64,000 nucleotides of DNA from Symmachiella dynata. GTDB lineage: Bacteria > Planctomycetota > Planctomycetia > Planctomycetales > Planctomycetaceae. Positions 51,620 to 59,755 of the stretch are shown piece by piece. How positions within the stretch are numbered: the stretch's first letter is position 1; each line of letters opens with the position of its first letter. The notes beneath the pieces were generated by a model, which saw only the letters and a list, made by a program, of their open reading frames with translations, was not told where the DNA came from and did no database searches. The position numbers and the translations under genes were made by a program. The stretch covers positions 1,355,001 to 1,419,000 of the forward strand of contig NZ_CP036276.1 in NCBI RefSeq assembly GCF_007747995.1, given 5' to 3'.

Positions 51620-52036
51620 GACGTCCTCCTTGATTTTCGTCATGATTCGCCGGTTTCCTAGGCCAGAAACGATAACACAGCCTGCGGGTTGCTTCAAGAC
51701 GAGGTCCGGCCGGCGGGGATTCACCACGGAGACACGGAGAGCACGGAGGTGCTTGCAGCATCGAATGTTACGGCGAGAGTCGGTGTAGTAAGGTCGAGGA
51801 TCATGGGCAGGTTCAATGGGTGGGTGTTTGGAAATCTGCGTTGAAGCCAATGGATTTGGGGGGCGGACCGTATCCCCAGGGCGTTGCCCTGGGCTATGTT
51901 GTTTATTGGCTTTCAGCCAAGGTACGCGCTGAATTAAGCCTTTGCGCGGCGGGCATTGGATGCTTGTGTGGCGATTCGCTAATATGCGCTGCGGTCCCCT
52001 GAAACTGACACCTGATTTTTCTAAACGACATCCCCA
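51620..52036. repeat. Spacer with REP-like hairpin (51866-51922)
   Basis: Between divergent genes. Contains CACGGAGACACGGAGAGCAC (about 51725), a motif also found near 27510, and the hairpins CCCAGGGCGTTGCCCTGGG and TTGGCTTTCAGCCAA (51866-51922), which resemble the CCTGGGGCGTTGCCCCAGG and GGCCTTCGGCC units flanking the transposase at 53892. Confidence 0.65.
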
Positions 52037-53617
52037 ATGACCTTGGCAGACGATGCGGAATCCGCGACTGACCCTGAACCCACCCATGACGCCATGGTCG
52101 AGGCCATTGCGGTCCTCGAACAATTGGCGGCCGATCGTGGATTGCTGGAACGTTTGTCTCAGGAGGAGATGCATCGCTTGATGCGGGCGGCCGAGGGCGT
52201 GGCGGTGCCGGACCGTGTTTCCCGCATGAAACTGCGGCGAGCGATCCAAAAACGCGAAAAAGCAGCATTGGCTGAGCAGAAGGCGGCGGACGAATCGCTG
52301 CTGGCCCAGACCGGGATCCGTAAGCAATTCGCTCCCAAACGCATCAAACAGGCCTGCGCCCCGGCCCCCTTCGAACCGGAGCCACCCCCGGCCAACACGC
52401 AACCCGACGACCAATTCGGCCCTCGCCTGCAGGTCGCCCGCAGTTGTTATATCTGCAAACGGGACTACGACCGCGTGCATCAGTTCTATGACTCGATGTG
52501 CCCCGATTGTGCGTCGCTCAACTGGACCAAACGGAACCAAACGGCCGATTTGTCCGGGCGATATGCACTGCTGACCGGCGGCCGTGTGAAAATCGGTTTT
52601 CAGGCTGCTCTGAAGTTGCTCCGCGCCGGGGCTTATGTGGTCGTCACGACCCGTTTTCCCCGTGATGCCTCGCAACGATTTCTTGACGAAGCGGATAGCG
52701 GGGACTGGAAGGACCGGCTGCAATTGTACGGCATCGACTTGCGGCACACGCCGAGCGTCGAGTTGCTGGCCGAACATCTGGTCGCCACGTTGCCGCGACT
52801 CGATTTTCTATTGAACAACGCCTGCCAAACCGTCCGCCGTCCCCCCGGGTTTTATGCGCATCTGATGGAGGGGGAAACACGGTCGTTGGAGTCACTGCCG
52901 GCCGCAGCGGAACCGTTGTTGAAATCGTATGAGCAATTACGGGGCCAAGGTCTGATCAGCCCCACCAATGGAAAGACCTTACCCGCCCAGGTCCGCGATA
53001 GTCTGGCTGGGATCCAACGTGCAGCGGAGTTATCGCAAATTCCGTTGGCTCCCGGTGACCATGCTGGCGGAGCGGAGATTTTTCCCACCGGGCAATACGA
53101 TCATGATCTGCAACAAGTCGACCTGCGATCGATCAACAGTTGGCGATTACCGTTGGCCGATGTGCCGACGGTCGAATTGTTAGAAGTGCATTTGGTGAAT
53201 GCGGTGGCGCCGTTCATCCTCAATGCCCGCCTAAAACCGCTGATGGTCCGCGTCCCGACGCGTGACAAACACATTGTGAACGTCTCGGCCATGGAGGGAA
53301 TTTTTTACCGAGCGTATAAAACCGACAAACATCCGCACACCAACATGGCCAAAGCAGCGCTGAACATGATGACGCGGACCTCCGCCCAGGATTACGTCGC
53401 CGACGGCATTCACATGAACAGCGTCGACACCGGTTGGATCACCGACGAAGACCCGGCCGACATCGCCGAGCGCAAACGCGAAGAACTCGGCTTCCACCCC
53501 CCACTGGACACCATCGACGCCGCCGCCCGCATCTGCGACCCCATCTTCGCCGGAATGCTCAGCGGCGAACATCTGTGGGGGAATTTTTTGAAGGATTATC
53601 AGGTCGCGAATTGGTGA
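52037..53617 (+). CDS. SDR-superfamily protein with zinc-ribbon and missing catalytic Tyr
   Basis: 526 residues. Residues 20-110 are helical and charged. A four-Cys zinc site follows (CYIC 137-140, CPDC 155-158), then a Rossmann/SDR domain: TGGRVKIG (180-187), LLNNAC (258-263), and NVSAMEG with S417. At the Y-x-x-x-K position the sequence is T435-N-M-A-K439, so the usual catalytic tyrosine is absent while the lysine remains. NAD(P) binding is likely; ordinary dehydrogenase chemistry is not. Related long SDR proteins exist in other phyla in my memory but are uncharacterised. Confidence 0.7.
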   Translation: MTLADDAESATDPEPTHDAMVEAIAVLEQLAADRGLLERLSQEEMHRLMRAAEGVAVPDRVSRMKLRRAIQKREKAALAEQKAADESLLAQTGIRKQFAPKRIKQACAPAPFEPEPPPANTQPDDQFGPRLQVARSCYICKRDYDRVHQFYDSMCPDCASLNWTKRNQTADLSGRYALLTGGRVKIGFQAALKLLRAGAYVVVTTRFPRDASQRFLDEADSGDWKDRLQLYGIDLRHTPSVELLAEHLVATLPRLDFLLNNACQTVRRPPGFYAHLMEGETRSLESLPAAAEPLLKSYEQLRGQGLISPTNGKTLPAQVRDSLAGIQRAAELSQIPLAPGDHAGGAEIFPTGQYDHDLQQVDLRSINSWRLPLADVPTVELLEVHLVNAVAPFILNARLKPLMVRVPTRDKHIVNVSAMEGIFYRAYKTDKHPHTNMAKAALNMMTRTSAQDYVADGIHMNSVDTGWITDEDPADIAERKREELGFHPPLDTIDAAARICDPIFAGMLSGEHLWGNFLKDYQVANW

Positions 53618-53639
53618 GGGGGCCATTGTCACCAGATTT

Positions 53640-53861
53640 CCTGGCGTTGCCCCAGGCTACGGTGGAAAGAAGGCCTTCGGCCAAAAAACTGATGTGTGGC
53701 GCGCTGTTTGAATTTGATGGCGGAGTTACGGGTCGTATACAATTTGCAAAATAAATTCGGCCCTCAAATAATTGGCCAAAGGCCAATTGACACCTTAGCC
53801 TAGGGCAACGCCCTAGGAATTCGGGTAACATCAAATACCCCTTGGCCGAAGGCCATGTTCA
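53640..53861. repeat. Left pair of inverted REP-like units
   Basis: Unit R1 (about 53640-53684): CCTGGCGTTGCCCCAGG, then GGCCTTCGGCC. Unit L1 (53771-53861): TTGGCCAAAGGCCAA, CCTAGGGCAACGCCCTAGG, then TTGGCCGAAGGCCA. R1 is the reverse complement type of L1 with the first hairpin of the set reduced. The pair ends 30 bp before the transposase start. Confidence 0.82.
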
Positions 53862-53891
53862 CCGTAACGCCCCTCTTGTCGCGAGACGACC

Positions 53892-54344
53892 ATGCCTCAG
53901 TCGCTCACCAAGTTGTATGCCCATTTGGTTTTCAGCACCAAAAATCGGCACCCATTTCTCGATGTCCAGATACGGCCTCGCGTCCATGCTTATTTGGCGA
54001 CGACGGTGCGTAGTCTGGATTCCTCCTATGTGGTTGTCGGTGGAGTAGCCGACCATGTGCACATTTTGTTCGAGATGGGCAAAATGCGAACTCCCGTTGA
54101 AATCGTAGAGCAGGTCAAACGCGAATCATCCAAGTTCATGAAGACGCTCGGTCCACAATACGGCCAATTCTATTGGCAGCGCGGCTATGCAATGTTCTCA
54201 GTGAGCCCCACTCATCTTGGTGATGCGGAAACTTATGTTCGCAATCAGGAAGAGCATCATCGGACCAAGACATTTCAGGAAGAGTTTCGCGAATTCTTGA
54301 ATCGCTACAATATGGAATTTGACGAACGGTATGTTTGGGATTGA
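53892..54344 (+). CDS. IS200-type (RAYT-like) single-strand transposase, Y1 family
   Basis: 150 residues, Y1 transposase: HUH site ADHVHILF (H55, H57), catalytic Tyr probably Y115 in ETYVRNQEEHH, and the conserved FSVSPTH and QYGQFYWQRGYA stretches. Such enzymes cut and join single-stranded DNA at hairpins. Inverted REP-like hairpin pairs lie immediately on both sides, the arrangement of REP-associated tyrosine transposases. No accessory TnpB or palindromic IS ends are seen, so it is likely a domesticated or REP-mobilising enzyme. Confidence 0.88.
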   Translation: MPQSLTKLYAHLVFSTKNRHPFLDVQIRPRVHAYLATTVRSLDSSYVVVGGVADHVHILFEMGKMRTPVEIVEQVKRESSKFMKTLGPQYGQFYWQRGYAMFSVSPTHLGDAETYVRNQEEHHRTKTFQEEFREFLNRYNMEFDERYVWD

Positions 54345-54352
54345 TGCCGTTG

Positions 54353-54621
54353 TGAATATGGCCTTCGGCCAAAATCTTGTGGCAACCGCATAACGACCTG
54401 GGGCGTTGCCCCAGGCTAAGGTGGAAAGAAGGCCTTCGGCCAGAAAAGCCTGATGCATGTTGAACGATTGCGAATGATGACCGTATCACAAATGATCACG
54501 AATTTACGAACAAATTCACCCTGCGTAAAATTGGCCAAAGGCCAATCGACACCTTAGCCTAGGGCAACGCCCTAGGAATTCGTGCCAAATCAAATGCCCT
54601 TTGGCCGAAGGCCATATTCAA
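54353..54621. repeat. Right pair of inverted REP-like units
   Basis: Unit R2 (54353-54452): ATATGGCCTTCGGCCAA, CCTGGGGCGTTGCCCCAGG, then GGCCTTCGGCC. Unit L2 (54529-54621): TTGGCCAAAGGCCAA, CCTAGGGCAACGCCCTAGG, TTTGGCCGAAGGCCA. R2 is the inverted form of L2 with the three hairpins in the same order. The last bases of L2 contain the stop codon of the next gene. Confidence 0.82.
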
Positions 54622-55871
54622 CATCCGCCGCGCCCAATCACGTCCGCCAATCGCACACCGCCCCGCGGCAAACCCAACACGCCGGCTAAGTGCAACATCC
54701 ACATGATCAACCCCTGTTCGGGATGAAAATACAATTCGTGCAGCGCCTTTTGGGTCTTGTTGCCGACCGTAGCTGTGTAATGGGCATTCGGCATTTGGAA
54801 GAACGTGTGCAATTGAAAACTGCGTGCGCCGCGGAGGGCGTATTCGAGGGCCATTTTGCCGCTGTGGATATCACCGGTGGCGGACCAGGGGAGGGGGGGA
54901 TCGCACTCGGTTTGGAAACGGGACATGATGCGGAGGTTGCGGTCGCTCAGGTCCGGGCCGCCGTAGGCGATGCCCCGCTTGCCGTCGAATTCGCGGGTAG
55001 GATCGAACAGGCGATTGCCGTAGATGAAAAAGTCGGGGCGAGTCTCGCCATCGTGAATGGCCTGCAACATGGCCAATTGGAAGTCGTCATCGAACAGAGC
55101 GTTGAAGACTTTAAGTCCTACGCGAACTTGTGCCGCATCGGCCAGTCCAGCGCGAATTAAGCGTGGGACGGTGGTCAGCCATTCGAGAATTTTCGCTTGT
55201 TGCGCCGAGCGATCGCTGCCGGCGAGCGTGGGGCTGAAATCTTTTTCCAATGGCATCGGTTCATTTGTTGTGGCGCCGGCTTGCCAGGCCTCTAAGATCT
55301 TGGCGGTTGTGTAGCGGTATTCGCTCTCCTTCCACGCATCCTCCTCGGGCGTTGGCAGATGGTATTTGCAGGAGGGGACGATTAGCGTGTTTCCGTCAGC
55401 GGCGATTTGGCGGGTTGCGCGGATCAGTTGTAGGTATTCGTCAAACGTCCCCCACCAGCCGCGGCCTTTCCAACTCACCGTCCAACCCGGTTCGCCTGAT
55501 TGGCTAGTGATTGGTTCGACGACCATGCGCGATTCTTTAACGGCCCATTCCCCCATGGTCTGCGCGCCGGTTTCGTCTTGGGCAATCACGGTTTTGAGCA
55601 CCACGAAACCGAGCCCGGCTTGTACGTCTTCCTCGACTTGCCGGGCGGTCATTGATAATTGGCCGGAGGCTTTGCCAAACGGATTGGTGATCGGCAGGCC
55701 CGCATAGGTCGAAGCGACGTCGATGTGATACCGCTCCGCCAGATACGCTTCGAGGTTCGTTGGCAGCCCTTGCTTGGCAAATGTTTGATAGTCCCGCGCG
55801 ATTGTCTCGCGCAGGGCAGCGTCTACGACGGGGTGTTCGGGCAACAGGTGTGGTGAGGGGGCATCGGACAT
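54618..55871 (-). CDS. Dihydroorotate-dehydrogenase-like FMN barrel protein
   Basis: 417 residues from the ATG at 55871; the frame is open further up but without similarity. PyrD-like features: NPFGKASGQLSMTARQVEEDVQAGLGFVVLKTV (substrate loop), YGGPDLSDRNLRIM, and TGDIHSGKMALEYALRGARSFQLHTFF near the C-terminus, which is the phosphate-binding end of FMN barrels. A Cys/Ser base of the class 1 enzymes is not clear. It may be a dihydropyrimidine or other quinone/flavin oxidoreductase rather than true PyrD. Stop codon lies in the REP-like unit. Confidence 0.7.
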   Translation of the reverse strand: MSDAPSPHLLPEHPVVDAALRETIARDYQTFAKQGLPTNLEAYLAERYHIDVASTYAGLPITNPFGKASGQLSMTARQVEEDVQAGLGFVVLKTVIAQDETGAQTMGEWAVKESRMVVEPITSQSGEPGWTVSWKGRGWWGTFDEYLQLIRATRQIAADGNTLIVPSCKYHLPTPEEDAWKESEYRYTTAKILEAWQAGATTNEPMPLEKDFSPTLAGSDRSAQQAKILEWLTTVPRLIRAGLADAAQVRVGLKVFNALFDDDFQLAMLQAIHDGETRPDFFIYGNRLFDPTREFDGKRGIAYGGPDLSDRNLRIMSRFQTECDPPLPWSATGDIHSGKMALEYALRGARSFQLHTFFQMPNAHYTATVGNKTQKALHELYFHPEQGLIMWMLHLAGVLGLPRGGVRLADVIGRGGC

Positions 55872-56082
55872 GGTTGTGGGTTCTTGTGTGATCGTCTCGC
55901 AATTCGGAATATGGCGGTCTATAGTCAAGGTAACCATTGAATGCGGGCAATGGCAGTCCGTAGCGAGTTGAAAACGATTCGAGGAAAATTCAAAACCCTC
56001 TGATGCGTCCCGCCCAAACTTGTATGTATGTTTCTGAGACAAGCACAACCGGATTTTGAAATAGATTCAAGGCAGCAGACAG

Positions 56083-56985
56083 ATGAAGATCGCATTTTCG
56101 ACATTGGGGACACCGCAATGGAGTTGGGAGCAACTGCTCGAGCGGGGTAAAGCCTACGGGTATTCCGGAGTGGAGATTCGTCTGTTGGAGGGGGAGACCG
56201 ACTTATTGGCTCGTGCGGAATTTCAGCCGGAGCAGTTGCCGGTGCGGCGCGCGGAATTGGCGGCGGCCGAGTTTCAGGTGTGCGGACTAGCCTCGTCGGT
56301 ACGTTTCGACGATCCCGATCCCGCGCAGCGTGAACAGCAACTGGAAATCGGCCGGGCCTATATCGACTTGGCCGCTGCGTTGGGAGCGGAGTTCGTGCGG
56401 GTCTTCGGCGATACCTTGCCCCCTGTCGAGGACGAAGCGGGGCGTGCGACGGTCATTGCGCAGGTGGCTGCGGGGATCACAGCGCTGGCCGACTATGGAA
56501 TCGAGCAGAAGGTCCAAGTGCTGATCGAGACGCACGGCGATTTTTCTGATTCGCATGCGATGCAGGCGATGATGGAGCAAGTCGAGAGCGACAACGCGGG
56601 CGTGCTGTGGGATACGCATCATCCCTGGCGGTTTTACGAGGAACCGCTCTCAGAGACTTTTGCCCGGCTGAAACCTTGGGTTCGTCACACGCATTGGAAG
56701 GATTCGGTCGTGCGGCCGGAAGCGGTTTCTGATGCGGAAACCGACGCGGCCGCTCAAGCAGCCCATGCGTTGATGAGCGGACATCGGCATGCCGATTATG
56801 TGTTGTTCGGCGGCGGAGGGTTTCCCGCGCTCAACGCAATGCAATTATTACAATGGTCCGCGTACGACGGCTGGTATTCCTTGGAGTGGGAAAAGGCGTG
56901 GCATCCGGAGATCGAGGATCCCGAAATCGCTTTGCCGTTGTTCCCCGACAAGATCCGCCTCTTGGCATCGCAATGCCGCAGTTAA
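56083..56985 (+). CDS. Sugar phosphate isomerase/epimerase-like TIM-barrel protein
   Basis: 300 residues, cytoplasmic (no signal). AP-endonuclease-2-like barrel: start MKIAFSTLGTPQWSWEQLLERGKAYGYSGVEIR, metal ligands in VLIETHGDFSDS (E, H), VLWDTHHPWRF (D, H), VRHTHWKD (H) and YSLEWEKAW (E). Comparable to IolE/IolI-type isomerases acting on inositol or ketoses. Divergent from the flavin-barrel gene with about 210 bp between them, so they may share a control region. Substrate unknown. Confidence 0.85.
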   Translation: MKIAFSTLGTPQWSWEQLLERGKAYGYSGVEIRLLEGETDLLARAEFQPEQLPVRRAELAAAEFQVCGLASSVRFDDPDPAQREQQLEIGRAYIDLAAALGAEFVRVFGDTLPPVEDEAGRATVIAQVAAGITALADYGIEQKVQVLIETHGDFSDSHAMQAMMEQVESDNAGVLWDTHHPWRFYEEPLSETFARLKPWVRHTHWKDSVVRPEAVSDAETDAAAQAAHALMSGHRHADYVLFGGGGFPALNAMQLLQWSAYDGWYSLEWEKAWHPEIEDPEIALPLFPDKIRLLASQCRS

Positions 56986-57042
56986 TGCGCTGGCAACAAA
57001 GTCGACGGGCCCCACGCGACTGGTGTGTCGCTTTGCCTTCCT

Positions 57043-58665
57043 TCATTTCGCGCGTTGGCGGCGGTAGGGGCGGAGGATTTTGGCTGCGGTGGGGGTTTTT
57101 GCTGCCGTTGTTGTTCGCTTGGGCTGTGCGACCGGCGGCGAATTGGGGTTGGTGGTTTTCTTCTTAGCGGAGAAGTTCTTTCTCAGCGACGTTGTGTTGT
57201 ACATGGGGTCCGATTCCAACTCGTTGGTCAGGTACTTCACGAACTTGTCGCTGGCGCGGTTGAGGATCACCACACGGCTGGCGGCGCGGGGGTTGTTGAT
57301 GGGACGTACGACGCAAACCACTTCGGCTTCGCCCACTTTGGAGAGCGCCTCTTGCAGGGCGTCGAGGTCGGTCACGCCGCTGGTCAATTCGTCCATCGCC
57401 GCCGCCTCTGAAGCAGCAACCGCACCCTCCAGGTCTTCAGCGGTGTAAACGCGCTCTTGTTCGTCTTCGTCGTTGAGCACGATTTCATCGCCAAGGTTGT
57501 CTTCGGTGTTGTCGACGATGACCGGTGCGTTGGACTCGGTTGTGGTTTTGGGTTGATACAGGTGCGACAGCTGGCAACGATCAAGCAGTTGTTGAATCGG
57601 TTTGAGACCGGCATACAGTCCGCGGTGATCTTGAGGGTCGCGAGCGAAGCAAACGCCCACCACCGCGCCATGTTCGTCAAACAATCCGCCACCGGAACGG
57701 CCTTCGATCGGCTCACCGGTGCACTCGATGTTGTCCGGTCCCAGATAACGGTTCAGCGAGACGACGCGGTGTTGTTGCAAAGTGGGGTCATCGCCACCGC
57801 CACAACCGACGCTGGCAACCGCTTGGCCTTTTTTAACGCCGTGCCCGACGGGGGCGACGGGAGTGTAGGGGAAGTTCTCATCGGACGGAAACTCCAACAA
57901 TCCGACGTCCGCTTTTTCGTTGTAGGCGACGACTTTCCCGACATAGGTTTTGCGTTGTTTGCCGGAGAAAACATCAATTTCCATCGTGCCGCTTTTGACC
58001 ATGCCGCGACAAATGTGTCCGCAGGTGAGGACCATGGTGCGGCCGTTGCCGCTGGAGATGATGGTGCCGGATCCATAATTAATACCGGTACCGTTGTTGG
58101 CACGAATGCGAACGCTGGCTTCCATCGGAGTGGCGATCTGTGAGGCGGCGGGGGCATCGTCACCCTCGTCGATGTTGGCACGCACCGTGGCTTCGCTGAT
58201 GTCGATTTCCGGTTCGTCGTCGGCTTTGCCTAGGAAGGGAATGCGGAATCGACCCTTTTTGGAGCGGGGGGAGACACGGCCGCGTCCGGCGGGCGCCGCT
58301 GGGGAGCGACTGCTGGCGAGTTGGACCTCCGCACCGGTTTTAGACGGCGCCGCTTCGCGAGGGATTTTGGCGAACATCTCGCGCAGTTTCGCTTCGTTGG
58401 TCGCCCCGACAATCCGTTGGGCTTCTTTGCCGTCAATCACCAACACAAACGCTGGAATGCTGGTGACATTATATTTCGCCGAAAAGGCGCGATACTTGTC
58501 GACGTCGATCTTTTTGATCGGCAGTCCCTGACGTTCCAATCGCGAAACCATCGGACTCATTTGTTGGCAGGGACCGCACCAACTGGCGGTAAATTCGTAA
58601 ACAACACCTCGTGGCGTCGCACCAAGCACGAGCGCTGACATAACGAGTAGTTGGGAAGTAACCAT
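57043..58665 (-). CDS. Exported thioredoxin-trypsin fusion protein
   Basis: 540 residues from the ATG at 58665 (a TTG two codons earlier is possible). A signal-like N-terminus leads into a thioredoxin domain with WCGPC (29-33) and TSIPAFVLV at the cis-Pro. After a Pro/Arg-rich linker comes a trypsin-like (S1) domain with H217 in TCGHIC, D253 in KADVGLLEF and S324 in EGRSGGGLFD, a complete triad. A C-terminal region of about 150 residues is acidic then Thr/Pro/Lys-rich. Such a fusion could couple disulfide handling with proteolysis outside the cytoplasm; role inferred only. Confidence 0.8.
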   Translation of the reverse strand: MVTSQLLVMSALVLGATPRGVVYEFTASWCGPCQQMSPMVSRLERQGLPIKKIDVDKYRAFSAKYNVTSIPAFVLVIDGKEAQRIVGATNEAKLREMFAKIPREAAPSKTGAEVQLASSRSPAAPAGRGRVSPRSKKGRFRIPFLGKADDEPEIDISEATVRANIDEGDDAPAASQIATPMEASVRIRANNGTGINYGSGTIISSGNGRTMVLTCGHICRGMVKSGTMEIDVFSGKQRKTYVGKVVAYNEKADVGLLEFPSDENFPYTPVAPVGHGVKKGQAVASVGCGGGDDPTLQQHRVVSLNRYLGPDNIECTGEPIEGRSGGGLFDEHGAVVGVCFARDPQDHRGLYAGLKPIQQLLDRCQLSHLYQPKTTTESNAPVIVDNTEDNLGDEIVLNDEDEQERVYTAEDLEGAVAASEAAAMDELTSGVTDLDALQEALSKVGEAEVVCVVRPINNPRAASRVVILNRASDKFVKYLTNELESDPMYNTTSLRKNFSAKKKTTNPNSPPVAQPKRTTTAAKTPTAAKILRPYRRQRAK

Positions 58666-59335
58666 ATTCAAGCAACTCCGGATGTGAAGTGGAGGAAGTG
58701 ATTTCGCAGTGGGGGAGAGAGAGGAGAGGGGTCTTTAGCAACCGCGAAAGCGGAGAACTTTGCAAAGCCAATGCGACGCGGGGAATCGTACCGAGAGAGG
58801 GGATTTGGCGGCACGGCGTCGTGGACAGCAAAGCCTGAGGGGATTTGAATCCGCATCCTGCACGCGGGGATTGGGTCGGACGCCCCACACGGGGGGGATC
58901 GGGGCGTCAAGGCGTCGCGGGAGACGCCGCATTACAGGACTACGCATCAATCAGGCCTCCATGCCCAACATTTTGCAAAGTTTTCCAAACATTTGAAAAA
59001 ACTACAACAACGACTCGCCTTCCTGGCTCGTCGAAACTTGCCGAACAATACCGGGTTTCCTGGGTCGGAGTGGCGTTGTTCAGCAGTTTGTCACAGCGAC
59101 ATTCGCCGCAACGAAGTCATCAATATGCAGCAGGCGTGCCGAATTTTAGAAAAGCGTAATCTCAAAATGAAAAGAGATAAAGTTTTAATCCATAAGGGAT
59201 TACGAGATAAACAGTCGAGAGTTTTGAGGTAACGCTTTGATACGCTCTCGCCTCTCAACTTCCCTGTAAAACATGTTTTGTTTCGTGTGAGAGTTCAGGA
59301 CGGCGCGTTGTCTATTGGGGATCGCACAATGCGAC
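58666..59335. other. Spacer with GC-rich hairpins, no certain gene
   Basis: Contains hairpins GACGCCCC...GGGGCGTC (about 58878-58909) and GGCGTC-gcggga-GACGCC (58912-58931). A 35-codon frame at about 59124-59232 (MQQACRILEKRNLKMKRDKV start) is possible but unsupported. I tried to read the hairpin part as RNase P, SRP or tRNA and found no consensus. Confidence 0.35.
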
Positions 59336-59410
59336 GGCAAGCCGTCGGTTTGGGAATTTCGGGGATCACGCCGCTAATCCGTGTTTGATCCGTGTTGATC
59401 TGTGGCTAAG
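59336..59410. repeat. Fragment of the MITE-like family of 23134
   Basis: CGGCAAGCCGTCGGTTTGGGA followed by CCGTGTTTGATCCGTGTTGATCTGTGGCTAA matches the right end of the element at 23134-23520 (about 23449-23520). The left part is absent. Confidence 0.7.
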
Positions 59411-59437
59411 AAAAGAATGGGCGGATTGCGCTCAGCG

Positions 59438-59478
59438 CATGCAAAACGGCAGACCGAATTGGCCTGCCGTTTTGCATG
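59438..59478 (-). terminator. 15-bp perfect stem with T/A-rich arms
   Basis: CATGCAAAACGGCAG (59438-59452) pairs with CTGCCGTTTTGCATG (59464-59478). It lies 26 bp downstream of the 32-residue gene on the minus strand. The A/T block is within the arms instead of after them, and the stem can work in both directions. Confidence 0.55.
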
Positions 59479-59504
59479 TTTTATAATTCGTCGCAAACGT
59501 AATA

Positions 59505-59603
59505 TTACGTTTTCAGCTTCGCTCGTTTGGCTTTGCGCGCCTTGGAACTGGCCGGACGGGCACCGTGATTCGCCTTTTTCAATTTCCGCTGTGTTTTCGC
59601 CAT
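59505..59603 (-). CDS. Very small, very basic protein (32 aa), ribosomal-protein-like
   Basis: ATG 59603 to TAA 59505. Starts MAKTQRKLKKANHG, continues with A/K/R repeats, and ends AKLKT; 14 of 32 residues are Lys or Arg. GAGG lies 8 bp before the ATG and a strong hairpin follows the stop, so the unit has its own expression signals. Similar short, lysine-rich proteins ending in KRAK-like sequence are common in planctomycetes in my memory and behave like extra ribosomal proteins. Function not shown. Confidence 0.7.
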   Translation of the reverse strand: MAKTQRKLKKANHGARPASSKARKAKRAKLKT

Positions 59604-59755
59604 TGTATGACCTCGCAATTATGAGTTGAGTTTTCGGTTGAGTTTGAATCAAACATTATAGCAGGTGAGCGAAACCATCGAAAGGGAAGCGGATTCGGCT
59701 AAAAACGGCTGCCAACCCATCCCTCAAGCCTGTCCCCTCACGCCTCAAGCCTTAC

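Noticed and set aside
51419-52777. Long minus-strand frame of 452 codons
   Set aside because: Only its last 66 codons have a ribosome-binding site and protein character; the rest is the antisense of the SDR gene and repeat sequence.
58700-58960. Structured RNA (RNase P, SRP, tRNA) in the GC-rich spacer
   Set aside because: Hairpins are present and a GGGATTTGAATCC stretch resembles a T-arm, but no acceptor or anticodon arm pairs with it and no RNase P or SRP consensus is found.
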